Source: Ancrocorticia populi (GTDB lineage Bacteria > Actinomycetota > Actinomycetes > Actinomycetales > Actinomycetaceae). Taken from it: a stretch of DNA of 64,000 bases. Below, in pieces: positions 1 through 9,389 of this stretch. Made by a program: the position numbers and the translations under genes. The notes beneath the pieces are model-generated. The model saw only the letters and a list, made by a program, of their open reading frames with translations. It did not search any database and was not told where the DNA came from. Position 1 is the stretch's first letter. Each line of letters starts with the position of its first letter. The stretch covers positions 310,001 to 374,000 of the forward strand of contig NZ_QETB01000003.1 of the NCBI RefSeq assembly GCF_003123745.1. The letters are read 5' to 3'.

Positions 1-1
1 T

Positions 2-754
2 ATCGCGAGCGCGACGAACCTCAACGCCTGGCAACAGCGGCTCATCGATCTTGGCTACGAGCCTCCACTGCCCGAAGGTTCCCTCAATTTCGGAGGACTG
101 CAGTTCGTCGCTTCTGAAGAGGACTACCTTTCCACTACGGTCCACCCCGGAGACATGCAGCGGATCCGCGCCGCGATAGATGAAGCCACCCGCCAGGCCG
201 ACTACGCAATCGTCAGCATCCACGCGCACGAGGCGCTGGACGGCGACCCGGCCAAACCCGCAGAATTCCTCAGGGAGTTCGCCCACGAAGCCATTGACTG
301 CGGGGCGGACGCGATCATCGGCCACGGCCCGCATGAGCTCCGCGGAATTGAGATCTACAACGGCAAACCCATCTTCTACAGCCTGGGCAACTTCATATTC
401 CAAACGGAAACGGTCACCACTCAACCCGCCGACGCATTCGAGAAGCACGCCATGCCAACCGATACCGGCATCGGCTCCTACATGGACAGCCGCAGCCAAA
501 ACGGCACGCGCGGTTGCCCCACGGAACCGCATATCTGGACATCCGTCATGGCGGGCATCAGGTTCACGGATGGCGCCGCCACCCAAATCGAGCTTTACCC
601 CATCGACCTTTCCATGGACAAACCACGAAGCAGACGCGGCACGCCCACACCCGCAGCCGGCACCGAGACGCTAGAGTATCTCGCCGATTTAAGCGGAGAA
701 TTCGGCACCAAGATTCGGATCCGGGACGGCGTCGGACTTGTTGACATCCGTTAG
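2..754 (+). CDS. CapA-family phosphoesterase, 3' part
   Basis: The frame is open from the window edge, so the 5' end is missing and 250 residues are visible. The visible part matches the C-terminal half of the CapA/PgsA family (metallophosphatase fold, often called poly-gamma-glutamate synthesis protein). It shows a buried strand ending SIHAH, then GADAIIGHGPHELRGIEIY and GKPIFYSLGNF, the usual family signatures with metal-ligand histidines. In many bacteria such proteins act at the cell surface, but the true substrate is often unknown and the N-terminus that would show a signal or anchor is outside the window. The AbgA-like amidohydrolase follows 69 bp later on the same strand, so the two may be cotranscribed. 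Family is secure; function in this organism is not. Confidence 0.8.
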   Translation: MASATNLNAWQQRLIDLGYEPPLPEGSLNFGGLQFVASEEDYLSTTVHPGDMQRIRAAIDEATRQADYAIVSIHAHEALDGDPAKPAEFLREFAHEAIDCGADAIIGHGPHELRGIEIYNGKPIFYSLGNFIFQTETVTTQPADAFEKHAMPTDTGIGSYMDSRSQNGTRGCPTEPHIWTSVMAGIRFTDGAATQIELYPIDLSMDKPRSRRGTPTPAAGTETLEYLADLSGEFGTKIRIRDGVGLVDIR

Positions 755-823
755 TGGTTTCCAGTTTTGTTTAACGACGACGAACTTGTCCCCTAACCAC
801 TCACCCAACAAAAGGAGCACACG

Positions 824-2128
824 GTGAAAATCAGCAACGATTTAGAACGGCAACTCATTGAATGGCGCCGCGACTTTCATAAGTACGCTGAGCCCGGATG
901 GACGGAGTTCCGCACTACCGCGAAGATCGTCGAAGTGCTGCAGGGTCTCGGTTGGGAGGCTGTATACGGCCCTGACGTCCACGATGCCGAAACTCGTATG
1001 GGCGTCCCTGATTCCGAAACTCTGGTGGCAGCACGCGAGCGTGCCGTACAGCACGGCGCCAATCGGGAGTTGGTTGAGGCAATGGGCGATGGCTTCACGG
1101 GCGCTGTCGCGATCTTGAAGACAGGTAGGCCGGGGCCGGTTCTCGGGTTCCGCTTCGATATTGACAGTAATGATCTCAACGAATCGACGTCTCCAGAACA
1201 CCGTCCTACCGCCGAAGGCTTCGCGTCGGTCAACCAAGGAGCCATGCATGGGTGTGGTCACGACGGGCATGCGGCAATGGGCCTAGGCCTCGCAACGGTA
1301 CTGGCCGAGCACATAGATGAACTGACCGGCACCATCAAGATCTTCTTCCAGCCAGCCGAGGAGGGTGTGCGCGGGGCACACTCGATGGTTGCCGCCGGTT
1401 GGATGGATGATGTTGATATTTTTGTAGCCACTCATCTGCACTCGCGGCTCGGGCTCGGCAATATTTGCGTTGGCTCGGACCGCTATCTGGCCAGCACCAA
1501 GTTTGATGTAACCTTCACAGGCGTGGGGGCGCACGCTGGTGGCGACCCCCAGAGTGGAAAGAACGCCATGTTGGCCGCCTGCGCTGCAACAACAAACATG
1601 TTCGCGATTGCGCGCCATTCTAGCGGTGCATCCCGGATGAATGTCGGGACGCTCACGTCTGGCGAGGGCCGCAACGTTGTTCCACGCTCGGCGTTCCTTC
1701 AGGCCGAATGCCGCGGGGAAAACAGTGAGATCAACGATTACATGTTTAACCGGGCCAAGCAGGTTGTTTCAGGGGCCGCTGAGATGTTCGATGTCCAGTA
1801 CGACATCAGGCTCACGGGCCGTGCGGAAACCGCACCGCCCAGCCCAGAGCTGCTCCCCTTTGTCCACGAAGAATTTGCTGCGCTGCACGGGGTCAATCAG
1901 GTGACTGATTCAGGCGGCACAACCGGTTCCGAGGACGCCACCGCCATGATGAATCGGGTCAAGGAACGGGGCGGGCTCGCCACCTACGTATCCCTTGGTA
2001 TGGACACGCAAGGCGGCCACCATACGGAGAGCTTCGACGTATCTGAAGAAGCTCTCCGCATGGGGGTAGAAGCAGAGGCGCAGATAGTGTTCGAAGCTCC
2101 GGCGTTCCTAGAATCTATCGGGCGCTGA
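824..2128 (+). CDS. M20-family amidohydrolase, AbgA-like
   Basis: A 434-residue metallopeptidase of family M20D, close in length and layout to AbgA, one half of p-aminobenzoyl-glutamate hydrolase. It hydrolyses an amide bond using two metals in the cytoplasm. Visible motifs: HKYAEPGWTEFRT near the start, metal-binding MHGCGHDGH at residues 141-149, QPAEEG with the catalytic Glu pair at 176-181, THLH at 203-206, and GGHHTESF with a late histidine at 397-404. The insert following residue 50, with repeated polar helices, is typical of AbgA rather than of IAA-amino acid hydrolases. The start is GTG, chosen because AAAGGAG ends 7 bases before it. No AbgB or AbgT partner is in the window, so substrate assignment is tentative. 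Confidence 0.85.
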   Translation: MKISNDLERQLIEWRRDFHKYAEPGWTEFRTTAKIVEVLQGLGWEAVYGPDVHDAETRMGVPDSETLVAARERAVQHGANRELVEAMGDGFTGAVAILKTGRPGPVLGFRFDIDSNDLNESTSPEHRPTAEGFASVNQGAMHGCGHDGHAAMGLGLATVLAEHIDELTGTIKIFFQPAEEGVRGAHSMVAAGWMDDVDIFVATHLHSRLGLGNICVGSDRYLASTKFDVTFTGVGAHAGGDPQSGKNAMLAACAATTNMFAIARHSSGASRMNVGTLTSGEGRNVVPRSAFLQAECRGENSEINDYMFNRAKQVVSGAAEMFDVQYDIRLTGRAETAPPSPELLPFVHEEFAALHGVNQVTDSGGTTGSEDATAMMNRVKERGGLATYVSLGMDTQGGHHTESFDVSEEALRMGVEAEAQIVFEAPAFLESIGR

Positions 2129-2281
2129 CGTCTCCGGCAGCAACTACATGAGCGGCTCAGACTCTGCCGGGAACCGCTCGCCATACCCAGAGATCTGCCG
2201 GGGTACCGGGGTTAGTCGCTTATCGCCGGCCACTAGCAGTGCCTGTTGCGTCTGCGTCAGTGTCACGTTCATACGTCAGTC

Positions 2282-3304
2282 TCACGCCGTAGTGGCCCCA
2301 TCGTGGGCCCCGCAGGATCCTCTTACTACCAGTTCCACGGGGAATATCGTTTGGTGAGGCTGGCCCTCAGCACTTGCGAGGAGATCAACGGCCGTCTTCG
2401 CCATAAGCTGCAGAGGCTGCCGCACAGTGGTAAGTGCTGGGGACACGTATTTTGATTCGGCGGTTCCATCGAGGCCAACAATTGCGAGATCATCAGGAAC
2501 GCGAACGCCGCGTTCCTGAGCGGCGTTGAGCACTCCGATCGCCATGAGGTCTGATGCGGCAAAGATCGCCGTGGGAGGCTCTGGCAGAGAGAGGAGATCA
2601 TTTGCGGCCTCGTAGCCGCCATCCCGCGTCCACGCGGCAGTTTTTCGTTCAAATTGCGGCAGCCCGCGCTCTCTTAGCACTGCTTCGTAGGCATCGGCTC
2701 GATGGTCAGTCTGCATGCCCGATAGGGGGCCGCTGATATACGCGATCGCTCGATGCCCGTGATCGGCCAAATGCTCCACCGCCATGCGTGCGCCAGCTCG
2801 GAGATCGGCATTAACAGTAGACAACATGGATCCGGACAACGATCGATCCAAGAGCACACACGGTTTGTCGGTAGCACCCAGAGACCGGAGCCTATCGTCT
2901 GTTAACCGACAATTGATGAGGAGCAGCCCATCAACTCCTCGCTTGATCAGATTCTGAATTAAGGCCTCTTCGCCCTCAGAATCGCCGTGGCTGATTCCGA
3001 GCATGAGTGAAAGACCATCTTCGTTCGCGGCCGCATCGATGGCCTCTACGAACTCCGCATAGTGGGGATTAGTAATGTCACTAACCACAACCCCAAGAGA
3101 CTTGGTGCTGCCAGTCTTCAGCGCCCGGGCGCTGGCATTAGGACGGTAATTTAGCTGCTGGATGGCGCGGAGTACTTTGTCCCGTGTGGCGTCAGAAACC
3201 CCGCGGGGCCCATCATTGACCACATAGCTAACCACCGCGGTAGAGACACCAGCGAGCCTCGCAACGTCGGCGCGCGTTGTAGCGCGACCTTGTTGGTTTG
3301 CCAT
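2282..3304 (-). CDS. LacI-family regulator of the galactoside regulon
   Basis: A 340-residue LacI/GalR repressor. Residues about 9-65 form the DNA-binding domain (TRADVARLAGVSTAVVSYVV and the hinge helix NASARALKTG). The rest is a periplasmic-binding-protein-like sugar sensor (GVVVSDITNPHYAEF, LINCRLTDDRL, AIFAASDLMAIG, AIVGLDGTAESKYV). The ATG is preceded by GGAGGTGTC. It is divergent from the GH36 gene, and a perfect 16-bp inverted repeat lies between them at 3423-3438. The same motif occurs upstream of the binding-protein gene and of both FAD oxidoreductase genes, so this protein is the obvious candidate to bind it and to control itself. The inducer is inferred to be a galactoside or a sugar released from it. 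Confidence 0.9.
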   Translation of the reverse strand: MANQQGRATTRADVARLAGVSTAVVSYVVNDGPRGVSDATRDKVLRAIQQLNYRPNASARALKTGSTKSLGVVVSDITNPHYAEFVEAIDAAANEDGLSLMLGISHGDSEGEEALIQNLIKRGVDGLLLINCRLTDDRLRSLGATDKPCVLLDRSLSGSMLSTVNADLRAGARMAVEHLADHGHRAIAYISGPLSGMQTDHRADAYEAVLRERGLPQFERKTAAWTRDGGYEAANDLLSLPEPPTAIFAASDLMAIGVLNAAQERGVRVPDDLAIVGLDGTAESKYVSPALTTVRQPLQLMAKTAVDLLASAEGQPHQTIFPVELVVRGSCGAHDGATTA

Positions 3305-3422
3305 GACACCTCCGAAGTTGGAGCGATGCGGTTCTCGCCATGATTGCCGCGCGCAGATAACACCAATGCAATGGTACGTGAGCCGTGCTGATTCTCAGAG
3401 CGCTCAGCAATTGCGTTCATAA

Positions 3423-3438
3423 GTCTACACCAGTAGAC
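3423..3438. promoter_or_regulatory. LacI-type operator, copy 1
   Basis: GTCTAC-ACCA-GTAGAC, with perfect 6-bp arms. It lies in the divergent promoter region between the LacI gene (start 3304) and the GH36 gene (start 3514), where one bound repressor could shut both. The 14-bp core is identical to copy 2 at 5789-5804. Confidence 0.75.
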
Positions 3439-3513
3439 TCCCAAAGTGTTAAGCAACCAATGAAGGTTTGGCGGATGCAAATTCGCGATGACTAGAAGGG
3501 CGGTTGGGCCGCT

Positions 3514-5733
3514 GTGATTACGCAGAATACTTTCGAGGTGGCACACCTCCGTGCAGCTGGTGTTTCCTTGATCGTTGAACTCCCTAATCATGGGACGCCG
3601 GCAGTCGCCTATTGGGGCAAGGACGTTGGCGAGCTATCCCCTTCGGCGTTATACGCACTGTGCCAGGCACGGCTAGCTCCGTTTGAAAAGGATCCACTAG
3701 ATTCGTCTGTCCGGCCCTCTCTGATAAACCTTGCGTCCGATGGATGGATGGGCCGCCCAGGACTTGTCGGGCACCGCCCGGACGGCTCGGGTTGGGCTCC
3801 TCGCCTCCGAATTCGCTCTGTGGAGTTGACCTCTGATACAGGTATCAAAGCCGACACTGTCGAGCCAAAACCAGAGACCCAGGACAGCCCCATATCAGTA
3901 ATATCGGGCGGGCCGGCACAGATCATCTGTCATCTTGATGACGAGGAAACGCAGCTGGCCGTTGACCTCACTTTGGAGCTCTTGCCACAGGGACTAGCGC
4001 GGTTCCGGGCCTCCTGTACCAACATCGACCCCGCGCGCCATTACACGCTAGAGGAACTTTCAATCACGCTTCCGCTGCCGCTAGAGGCAGATGAGATCTT
4101 GGACTTTTCGGGACGTTGGGGAAACGAGCGCTACCCCCAACGCTCGCAAGTTAAGCTGGGCTGCCACCTGCGGGAAGGCCGTCATGGCCGCGCCGGTTTC
4201 GATTCGCCCATGATGATGTTTTGTGGCTCGCGCGGTTTCTCATTCGAACGTGGCCAGGTTTGGGGCTTGCACGTAGCACATTCGGGCAATCACAGATCAT
4301 GGATCGAACGCTTACCATCAGGCGTCCAAGTTATCGGTGGCGGCGAACTGCTGCTTCCAGGCGAGATGGTCCTTGCACCTCACGAAGCCTACGACAGCCC
4401 GTGGATCTACGCACAAACAGCAGACGGTCTGGACAATGCTGCCCGGGCTATCCACCGGTGGGAGCGGACCTTGACGTCTCACCCGGGGATTGATCGCCCG
4501 GTCTCACTTAACGTGTGGGAGGCCGTGTACTTCAATCATGATCTCGACGTCCTAAAACGCTTGGCAAACCGAGCCTCAAAGATCGGGATCGAACGGTTCA
4601 TCCTCGACGATGGCTGGTTCCGAGGCCGCCGTGATGAACGATCGAGCTTAGGCGATTGGGAAGTAGATCCCGATATCTGGCCGGATGGCCTTCATCCGTT
4701 GGTCAATTACGTTCGGGACCGCGGCATGCAATTTGGGCTATGGATCGAACCGGAGATGGTGAGCACGGATTCTGAGTTGGCCCGCAACCACCCTGAATGG
4801 ATTCTCCGTGCACGTTCTGATTCGCTGCCGATTGAACAGCGCTACCAACAAGTCCTCAATCTGACGCTCCCCGAGGTCTGGGAGTATGTACGTTCGCGAA
4901 TGGATGCGTTAATAACGGAGTACCAGATCGAATACCTCAAGTGGGACCACAACCGTGACCTCGTAGATGCTGGCAACGGCAGCGCAGGCCGGGCCGCCGT
5001 CCATGAGCAGACGCTGGCGTGTTATCGGTTGATGGACCGGTTGCGCGCGGACCACCCAGGGCTAGAGATCGAGTCATGCTCCTCTGGCGGGGGCCGCGTT
5101 GATCTCGAGATGGTTCAGCACGCCCAACGGTTCTGGCTATCTGATTGCATCGATCCTCTAGAACGCCAACACATCCAACGGTGGAGCTCGCAACTTCTGG
5201 CTCCAGAACTCATGGGTACCCACATTGCCTCGGAGCACTCTCACACAACCGGAAGAGTTTCCGATCTTTCATTTAGGGCGGCAACTGCCCTGTGGGGCCA
5301 TCTTGGCTTCGAGCTGGATCTGCTGTCCGTAAGCGATGAGGACTTGGAATCCTTGGCAGATTGGGTGGCGTTCTACCGGGACAACCGTGGTTTTCTGTTG
5401 GCCGGTGATGTGGTCCGCCGGGACGTAGCCGACGGAAGCCTGTGGCTCAACGGCGTTGTTTCTCCAGGACGCGATCGCGCACTATTCGCACTCACCAGTA
5501 TGTTCCGTTCGCCTATGTCACCACGTGGAATGATCAGTCTCCCCGGTCTGGAGCCGGGCCGTTCCTACAAGGTCGAAACACTGCTCATTGGCGGCGGGCC
5601 GAACGGTCTTTTCCTCCCTCCATGGGCCGAAGGAATAGTCATGGATGGCGCCGCTCTGGATATTGGCGTGCACACTCCGAAGCTAATGCCGGAGCAGTCT
5701 TTGGTGATATCGGTCCAAGAGGTTTCAAGATGA
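3514..5733 (+). CDS. GH36 alpha-galactosidase
   Basis: A 739-residue intracellular alpha-galactosidase of GH36 (no signal peptide), which removes terminal alpha-linked galactose from raffinose-type sugars or galactomannan fragments. An N-terminal beta-sandwich domain (about 1-320) precedes a TIM barrel containing LNVWEAVYFNHD, FILDDGWF, GLWIEPEMV and YLKWDHNR. The nucleophile is Asp478 in LKWDHN, and the acid/base is Asp544 in LSDCIDP. The 66-residue spacing between them is as in characterised GH36 enzymes. The length is normal for the family. The start is GTG with a modest AGAAGGG upstream. It is divergent from the LacI gene, with operator copy 1 between, and an ABC sugar importer follows downstream, so it probably digests imported oligosaccharides. 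Confidence 0.92.
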   Translation: MITQNTFEVAHLRAAGVSLIVELPNHGTPAVAYWGKDVGELSPSALYALCQARLAPFEKDPLDSSVRPSLINLASDGWMGRPGLVGHRPDGSGWAPRLRIRSVELTSDTGIKADTVEPKPETQDSPISVISGGPAQIICHLDDEETQLAVDLTLELLPQGLARFRASCTNIDPARHYTLEELSITLPLPLEADEILDFSGRWGNERYPQRSQVKLGCHLREGRHGRAGFDSPMMMFCGSRGFSFERGQVWGLHVAHSGNHRSWIERLPSGVQVIGGGELLLPGEMVLAPHEAYDSPWIYAQTADGLDNAARAIHRWERTLTSHPGIDRPVSLNVWEAVYFNHDLDVLKRLANRASKIGIERFILDDGWFRGRRDERSSLGDWEVDPDIWPDGLHPLVNYVRDRGMQFGLWIEPEMVSTDSELARNHPEWILRARSDSLPIEQRYQQVLNLTLPEVWEYVRSRMDALITEYQIEYLKWDHNRDLVDAGNGSAGRAAVHEQTLACYRLMDRLRADHPGLEIESCSSGGGRVDLEMVQHAQRFWLSDCIDPLERQHIQRWSSQLLAPELMGTHIASEHSHTTGRVSDLSFRAATALWGHLGFELDLLSVSDEDLESLADWVAFYRDNRGFLLAGDVVRRDVADGSLWLNGVVSPGRDRALFALTSMFRSPMSPRGMISLPGLEPGRSYKVETLLIGGGPNGLFLPPWAEGIVMDGAALDIGVHTPKLMPEQSLVISVQEVSR

Positions 5734-5788
5734 TTTGCAATGCAGCATCGGCCCATATCTATGGCCGCATGAACATTGACAGTGCAAG

Positions 5789-5804
5789 TTCTACACCAGT
5801 AGAA
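5789..5804. promoter_or_regulatory. LacI-type operator, copy 2
   Basis: TTCTAC-ACCA-GTAGAA, with perfect 6-bp arms and the same ACCA centre as copy 1. It lies just after the GH36 gene and about 180 bp before the binding-protein start, so it marks a separate promoter for the transporter operon. Confidence 0.7.
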
Positions 5805-5832
5805 TCCGAGGTGCTGAGATGATCGGGAAGCA

Positions 5833-5848
5833 GTCTACTGGTTTAACA
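5833..5848. promoter_or_regulatory. LacI-type operator, degenerate copy 3
   Basis: On the minus strand this reads TGTTAAACCAGTAGAC. The last 10 bases match copy 1 exactly and the other half-site is eroded. Its centre is 44 bp from that of copy 2, about four helical turns, a spacing that would allow two repressor dimers to bind one DNA face or form a loop. Confidence 0.5.
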
Positions 5849-5985
5849 AACGAATACTCGCCAGAGGCATCTAACCAAGTGCATCCAAGGTGGGAACTGT
5901 ACTTCACAATCAATGGTGAATCGAGATCGCATAGTTCAGCCCAGGCGCAGGCGCATGGGGAAAACACAACAAGGGAGTTCTGATC

Positions 5986-7428
5986 ATGAGAAATAAGAAG
6001 TCACGTTTGGGGGCGGTAGCGGCAGTTGCTTCTACTGTGTGCCTGACACTTGCCGCCTGCGGAGGTGGCGATTCTGATGCAACAGATGGTTCAGACAACG
6101 GAGATAGCGCGGCCATCGCCCAAGAGGCTTGGGAATCCGAGGCGCCGGTAACCATATCGGTCTCTGATCTGCCGCCAACATCGAAGCCAGAGATCCGGGA
6201 AGCGCGGCTCGCGCTGATCGAGGATTTCGAGGATAAGTATCCGTACATAACCGTCGAGCCTGAGGAAGTCACGTGGGCGGCAGACACCTTCCCAACGATG
6301 CTAGCTTCCGACACGGTGCCTACGGTGATGAACCTGCCTTTCACTGAGATGCAGCCGATGATTCAACGCGAGCAAGCAGCCGACGTTACCGATTACGTTG
6401 CGCTAGACGAGGCACTCGGAGAATCGAACGAGAGCCTCGTAGAGCTAGCAACTGGCCCGGACGATCGCCAGTACGGTGTCCCAATGGATGCCTACACGAT
6501 GGGCCTGTATTACAACCGCTCCTTGTTTGAAGAGGTTGGGTTGGATCCAGATGCCCCGCCGCAGACATGGGACGAAGTTCGCGAAGCCGCAACGAAGATC
6601 AATGATGGGACGGACGCTCAAGGCTTTATCTTCATGACGTCAGACAACACGGGCGGATGGGTATTCACACCAATCGTCAACGGATTTGGTGGCGAGACCG
6701 TCTCTGAGGATGGAACCACGGCCACGCTGGACGATCCCGCCGTCAAGGAGGCGCTGCAGTTCTACCATGACGTGAGGTGGGAAGATAACTCGGCCGGGTC
6801 GAACTTCTTGGTTGCCTTTGATGACGCGAACCAGCTCTTCGGTGCTGGTCAGGCAGGGATGTACATTGCTCCCGGAAACCAGTTCAACAACATCGTCACC
6901 AACCTCGGCATGGACGTGGATGAGATCGGCCTAGCTCCGTTGCCACAGGATAGTGACGGCATTGGCACCTTGGCTGGTGGAACTCACGGGATGATCAACC
7001 CCAAGGCATCGCCAGAGGAGATCGCAGCGGCAGTCAAGTACCTGAGCTTCTACAAGTTCCAGCAGTACACGGATGAAGAGTACGCCGTTACTTCGGCCGA
7101 GGCTCAGGCCGCTGACGGCTCCTTGGTAGGAAATCCAGCGGTTCCGCTTGTGAGTAACGAGCTGGTTGATCAGTGGCTTACTTGGATCGACGACGACATC
7201 AACGTCCCCCGTGATCATTTCGATGCATATATCGCTTCAGTGACTCCTGGTGACCCAGATGAGCTTCCTCTAATCCAAGAGCCTCGCTTGGCCGCTCAGC
7301 AGATCTACGCAATCGAGGACACTATTATCCAGACGGTCCTAACTGACGAGGGAGCGGACATTGACGCTCTCATTGCGGATGCAAACGATCAGGCCCAAGC
7401 CGCGATTGACGAAGCAGCATCTGAATGA
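5986..7428 (+). CDS. ABC sugar-binding lipoprotein
   Basis: A 480-residue family 1 extracellular solute-binding protein, the receptor of a carbohydrate importer of the MalE/UgpB type. It has a lipoprotein signal peptide (MRNKKSRLGAVAAVASTV...) with lipobox LAAC and Cys25 as the lipid-bearing residue, followed by an acidic Gly/Asp/Ser linker typical of Gram-positive lipoproteins. Later motifs include YGVPMDAYTMGLYYNRSLF and GAGQAGMYIAPGN, usual for the family. AAGGGAG precedes the ATG. It leads an operon with two permeases and a GH5-like hydrolase, and sits behind operator copies 2 and 3. The ATPase is not encoded here, which is common because a shared MsiK-like ATPase often serves several importers. 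The ligand is inferred to be a galactosyl oligosaccharide. Confidence 0.92.
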   Translation: MRNKKSRLGAVAAVASTVCLTLAACGGGDSDATDGSDNGDSAAIAQEAWESEAPVTISVSDLPPTSKPEIREARLALIEDFEDKYPYITVEPEEVTWAADTFPTMLASDTVPTVMNLPFTEMQPMIQREQAADVTDYVALDEALGESNESLVELATGPDDRQYGVPMDAYTMGLYYNRSLFEEVGLDPDAPPQTWDEVREAATKINDGTDAQGFIFMTSDNTGGWVFTPIVNGFGGETVSEDGTTATLDDPAVKEALQFYHDVRWEDNSAGSNFLVAFDDANQLFGAGQAGMYIAPGNQFNNIVTNLGMDVDEIGLAPLPQDSDGIGTLAGGTHGMINPKASPEEIAAAVKYLSFYKFQQYTDEEYAVTSAEAQAADGSLVGNPAVPLVSNELVDQWLTWIDDDINVPRDHFDAYIASVTPGDPDELPLIQEPRLAAQQIYAIEDTIIQTVLTDEGADIDALIADANDQAQAAIDEAASE

Positions 7429-7436
7429 TTGAGAGT

Positions 7437-7480
7437 TCAAGGGGTGCCCCAACGCTTTTAAGTCACCGGGCACCCCTTGA
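7437..7480. terminator. Intra-operon hairpin after the binding-protein gene
   Basis: A perfect 13-bp stem (7437-7449 with 7468-7480; TCAAGGGGTGCCC and its complement) with an 18-nt loop and no T-tract. It lies 9 bp after the stop codon of the binding-protein gene and 44 bp before the permease gene. This position fits partial termination or protection of the upstream mRNA end, which would keep receptor levels above permease levels. Confidence 0.6.
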
Positions 7481-7524
7481 TCTATTGAATTGGAAAGACA
7501 ATGAAGAGGACCGGAGGTTGACCG

Positions 7525-8466
7525 ATGAGCGCACCCGCTGTTGCGGAACCTAAGAGCGTTGCGCCGTTACCGAAAAGGCGCCGTCCCTCGCCGATTCGGT
7601 GGGTGAAAATGGGCGGGCTGAGCAAGCTCGGATTCGCCCTCCCCATCATCTTCGTGTTCGGCCTATTCTCGTGGTATCCCATCGTCAAGTCCGTCATCAT
7701 GAGCGTTCAAAAAACGAACTTCGTGATGGACCCACAATATGTTGGGATGGAGAACTTCGGGAAAGTTCTCAATGATCCCTTGCTGGGTCAGGCCGTTCAG
7801 AACACGATCGAGTTCACGTTCTGGTCCATACTTATCGGCTTTCCACTCCCCTTGATTCTGGCAGTTGTTATCGGCGAGCTCACCAGAGGCAGGACCGTAG
7901 CCTCGATTCTTGCCTACCTTCCTGCCATTGTCCCTCCCGTCGTCGCCGTTCTTCTGTGGAAACAACTCTATAAGCCGGAGGCTTCGGGCCTATTCAATAC
8001 AATCCTCGGATGGTTCGGGATGGAACCATCGGGCTGGCTAAACAACGTAGATCTGGTGATCCCCGCGATCGTGGTGGAGATGACGTGGGCTGGCGCCGGA
8101 ACCACGGTTATCGTCTACATCGCCGCGCTCATGAGCGTGCGAACAGAACTTTACGAAACGGCAGAGATCGATGGCGCGGGTATCCGCCAGCGCATCTGGC
8201 ACGTGACGCTGCCACAAATGCGGCAGATTATGCTCCTGATGCTGCTCCTTCAGATCATTAATCTGGGGCAGCTATTTACCGAGCCATACATCATGACCAG
8301 TGGCGGCCCACGCAATGAATCACTCACGGTCATGCTGCTGATCTACCGCTACGCATTTGCGGACGGGAACTATGGAAAGGCAACGGCGCTCAGCGTGATG
8401 CTGGCCTTGGTTCTGGGAGTGTTGTCGCTCGTGTATCAGTGGGTAACGAGGAAGTGGAGTACGTAA
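7525..8466 (+). CDS. ABC sugar permease, MalF/UgpA type
   Basis: A 313-residue inner-membrane permease with about six membrane segments, the first at about 33-53 (LGFALPIIFVFGLFSWYPIV). The cytoplasmic EAA loop that contacts the ATPase reads ETAEIDGAGIRQRIWHVTLP near residue 215. The N-terminus is a basic cytoplasmic tail. The ATG follows GGAGG with normal spacing. It pairs with the next gene to form a heterodimeric channel for the lipoprotein encoded upstream. Its stop codon overlaps the downstream start (TAATG), which implies translational coupling. Confidence 0.92.
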   Translation: MSAPAVAEPKSVAPLPKRRRPSPIRWVKMGGLSKLGFALPIIFVFGLFSWYPIVKSVIMSVQKTNFVMDPQYVGMENFGKVLNDPLLGQAVQNTIEFTFWSILIGFPLPLILAVVIGELTRGRTVASILAYLPAIVPPVVAVLLWKQLYKPEASGLFNTILGWFGMEPSGWLNNVDLVIPAIVVEMTWAGAGTTVIVYIAALMSVRTELYETAEIDGAGIRQRIWHVTLPQMRQIMLLMLLLQIINLGQLFTEPYIMTSGGPRNESLTVMLLIYRYAFADGNYGKATALSVMLALVLGVLSLVYQWVTRKWST

Positions 8467-9389
8467 TGGTGACTATGCAGCGGCGCCGCAAGAAAAGCGA
8501 AGATGCAGATTCAAATGACCGCGGGATTTTGTCCGCGCATGATAGGCAGAAGTTTGGAATCCGGCTAACGTCCGGAGGCATCGGAACCTTCCTCTTTATA
8601 GCTCTCATCATCGTGAGCATTGGTCCGATCCTCTTCATGTTCAAGGCCGGAACATCGACCGCGCAAGACACTATCCGAGAACCGTTTGGTCTGTGGCCAT
8701 CGGGCTTCACATGGGAGTTCTTTGGGGACGCGTTCTCGAGGGTAAACTTCGGCACCTATCTCCTCAATACTCTGTGGGTATGTTTAGGTTCATGGGTGGT
8801 TGCCATTGTTGTGGCAACCACGGCGGGATATCTGCTTGCAATTCTGCGGCCACGGTACGCGATAGTGCTCGAGGTTCTGGTCATGGTGACGATGCTGATC
8901 CCTTCGGTGGTCTCCATGGTGGCGTTGTACTCGATGATTGTTGACGTCCCAATTCTGCACGTGAATCTCATCAACACTTTCTGGTCCGTATGGTTCCCTC
9001 TTGGGGTTAGCTCGTTTAGCGTGTTGCTCGTAACCAATTCCTTTAAGACCATTCCACGCGATCTGTACGATGCCGCCCGGCTGGACGGTGCATCAAACCT
9101 CAAGATTCTCCTCTCAATTGTCTTACCCATGCAGAAGCCGATTCTTGGAGTGGTTTCGCTACTATCTCTTGTGAGCGCCTATAAGGAATTCCTGTGGCCG
9201 ATGCTGACGCTGCGAGATTCCTCTATGCAGCCGCTTTCCGTGGCACTGCCACAATTAGAGGGCACCACGGCCCTTCCAACCTACATGGCTGCCCTGTTCA
9301 TGGCACTGCTGATTCCGGTCCTGATCTTCTTCGTCTTCCACAAGCAGTTCCTCAGTTCAGCCGGAGCTCAGGGCGCGATTAAGGAATGA
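8466..9389 (+). CDS. ABC sugar permease, MalG/UgpE type
   Basis: The second permease of the importer, 307 residues from this start, with six predicted membrane segments (first about GIGTFLFIALIIVSIGPILF) and the EAA loop YDAARLDGASNLKILLSIVLP. The start is set at the ATG that overlaps the upstream stop (TAATG) with AGGAAG about 10 bases before it. An in-frame GTG at 8439 would add nine residues inside the upstream gene and is less likely. The stop overlaps the following GH5-like gene by four bases (ATGA), so the two permeases and the hydrolase are made as a tightly coupled set. Confidence 0.9.
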   Translation: MVTMQRRRKKSEDADSNDRGILSAHDRQKFGIRLTSGGIGTFLFIALIIVSIGPILFMFKAGTSTAQDTIREPFGLWPSGFTWEFFGDAFSRVNFGTYLLNTLWVCLGSWVVAIVVATTAGYLLAILRPRYAIVLEVLVMVTMLIPSVVSMVALYSMIVDVPILHVNLINTFWSVWFPLGVSSFSVLLVTNSFKTIPRDLYDAARLDGASNLKILLSIVLPMQKPILGVVSLLSLVSAYKEFLWPMLTLRDSSMQPLSVALPQLEGTTALPTYMAALFMALLIPVLIFFVFHKQFLSSAGAQGAIKE

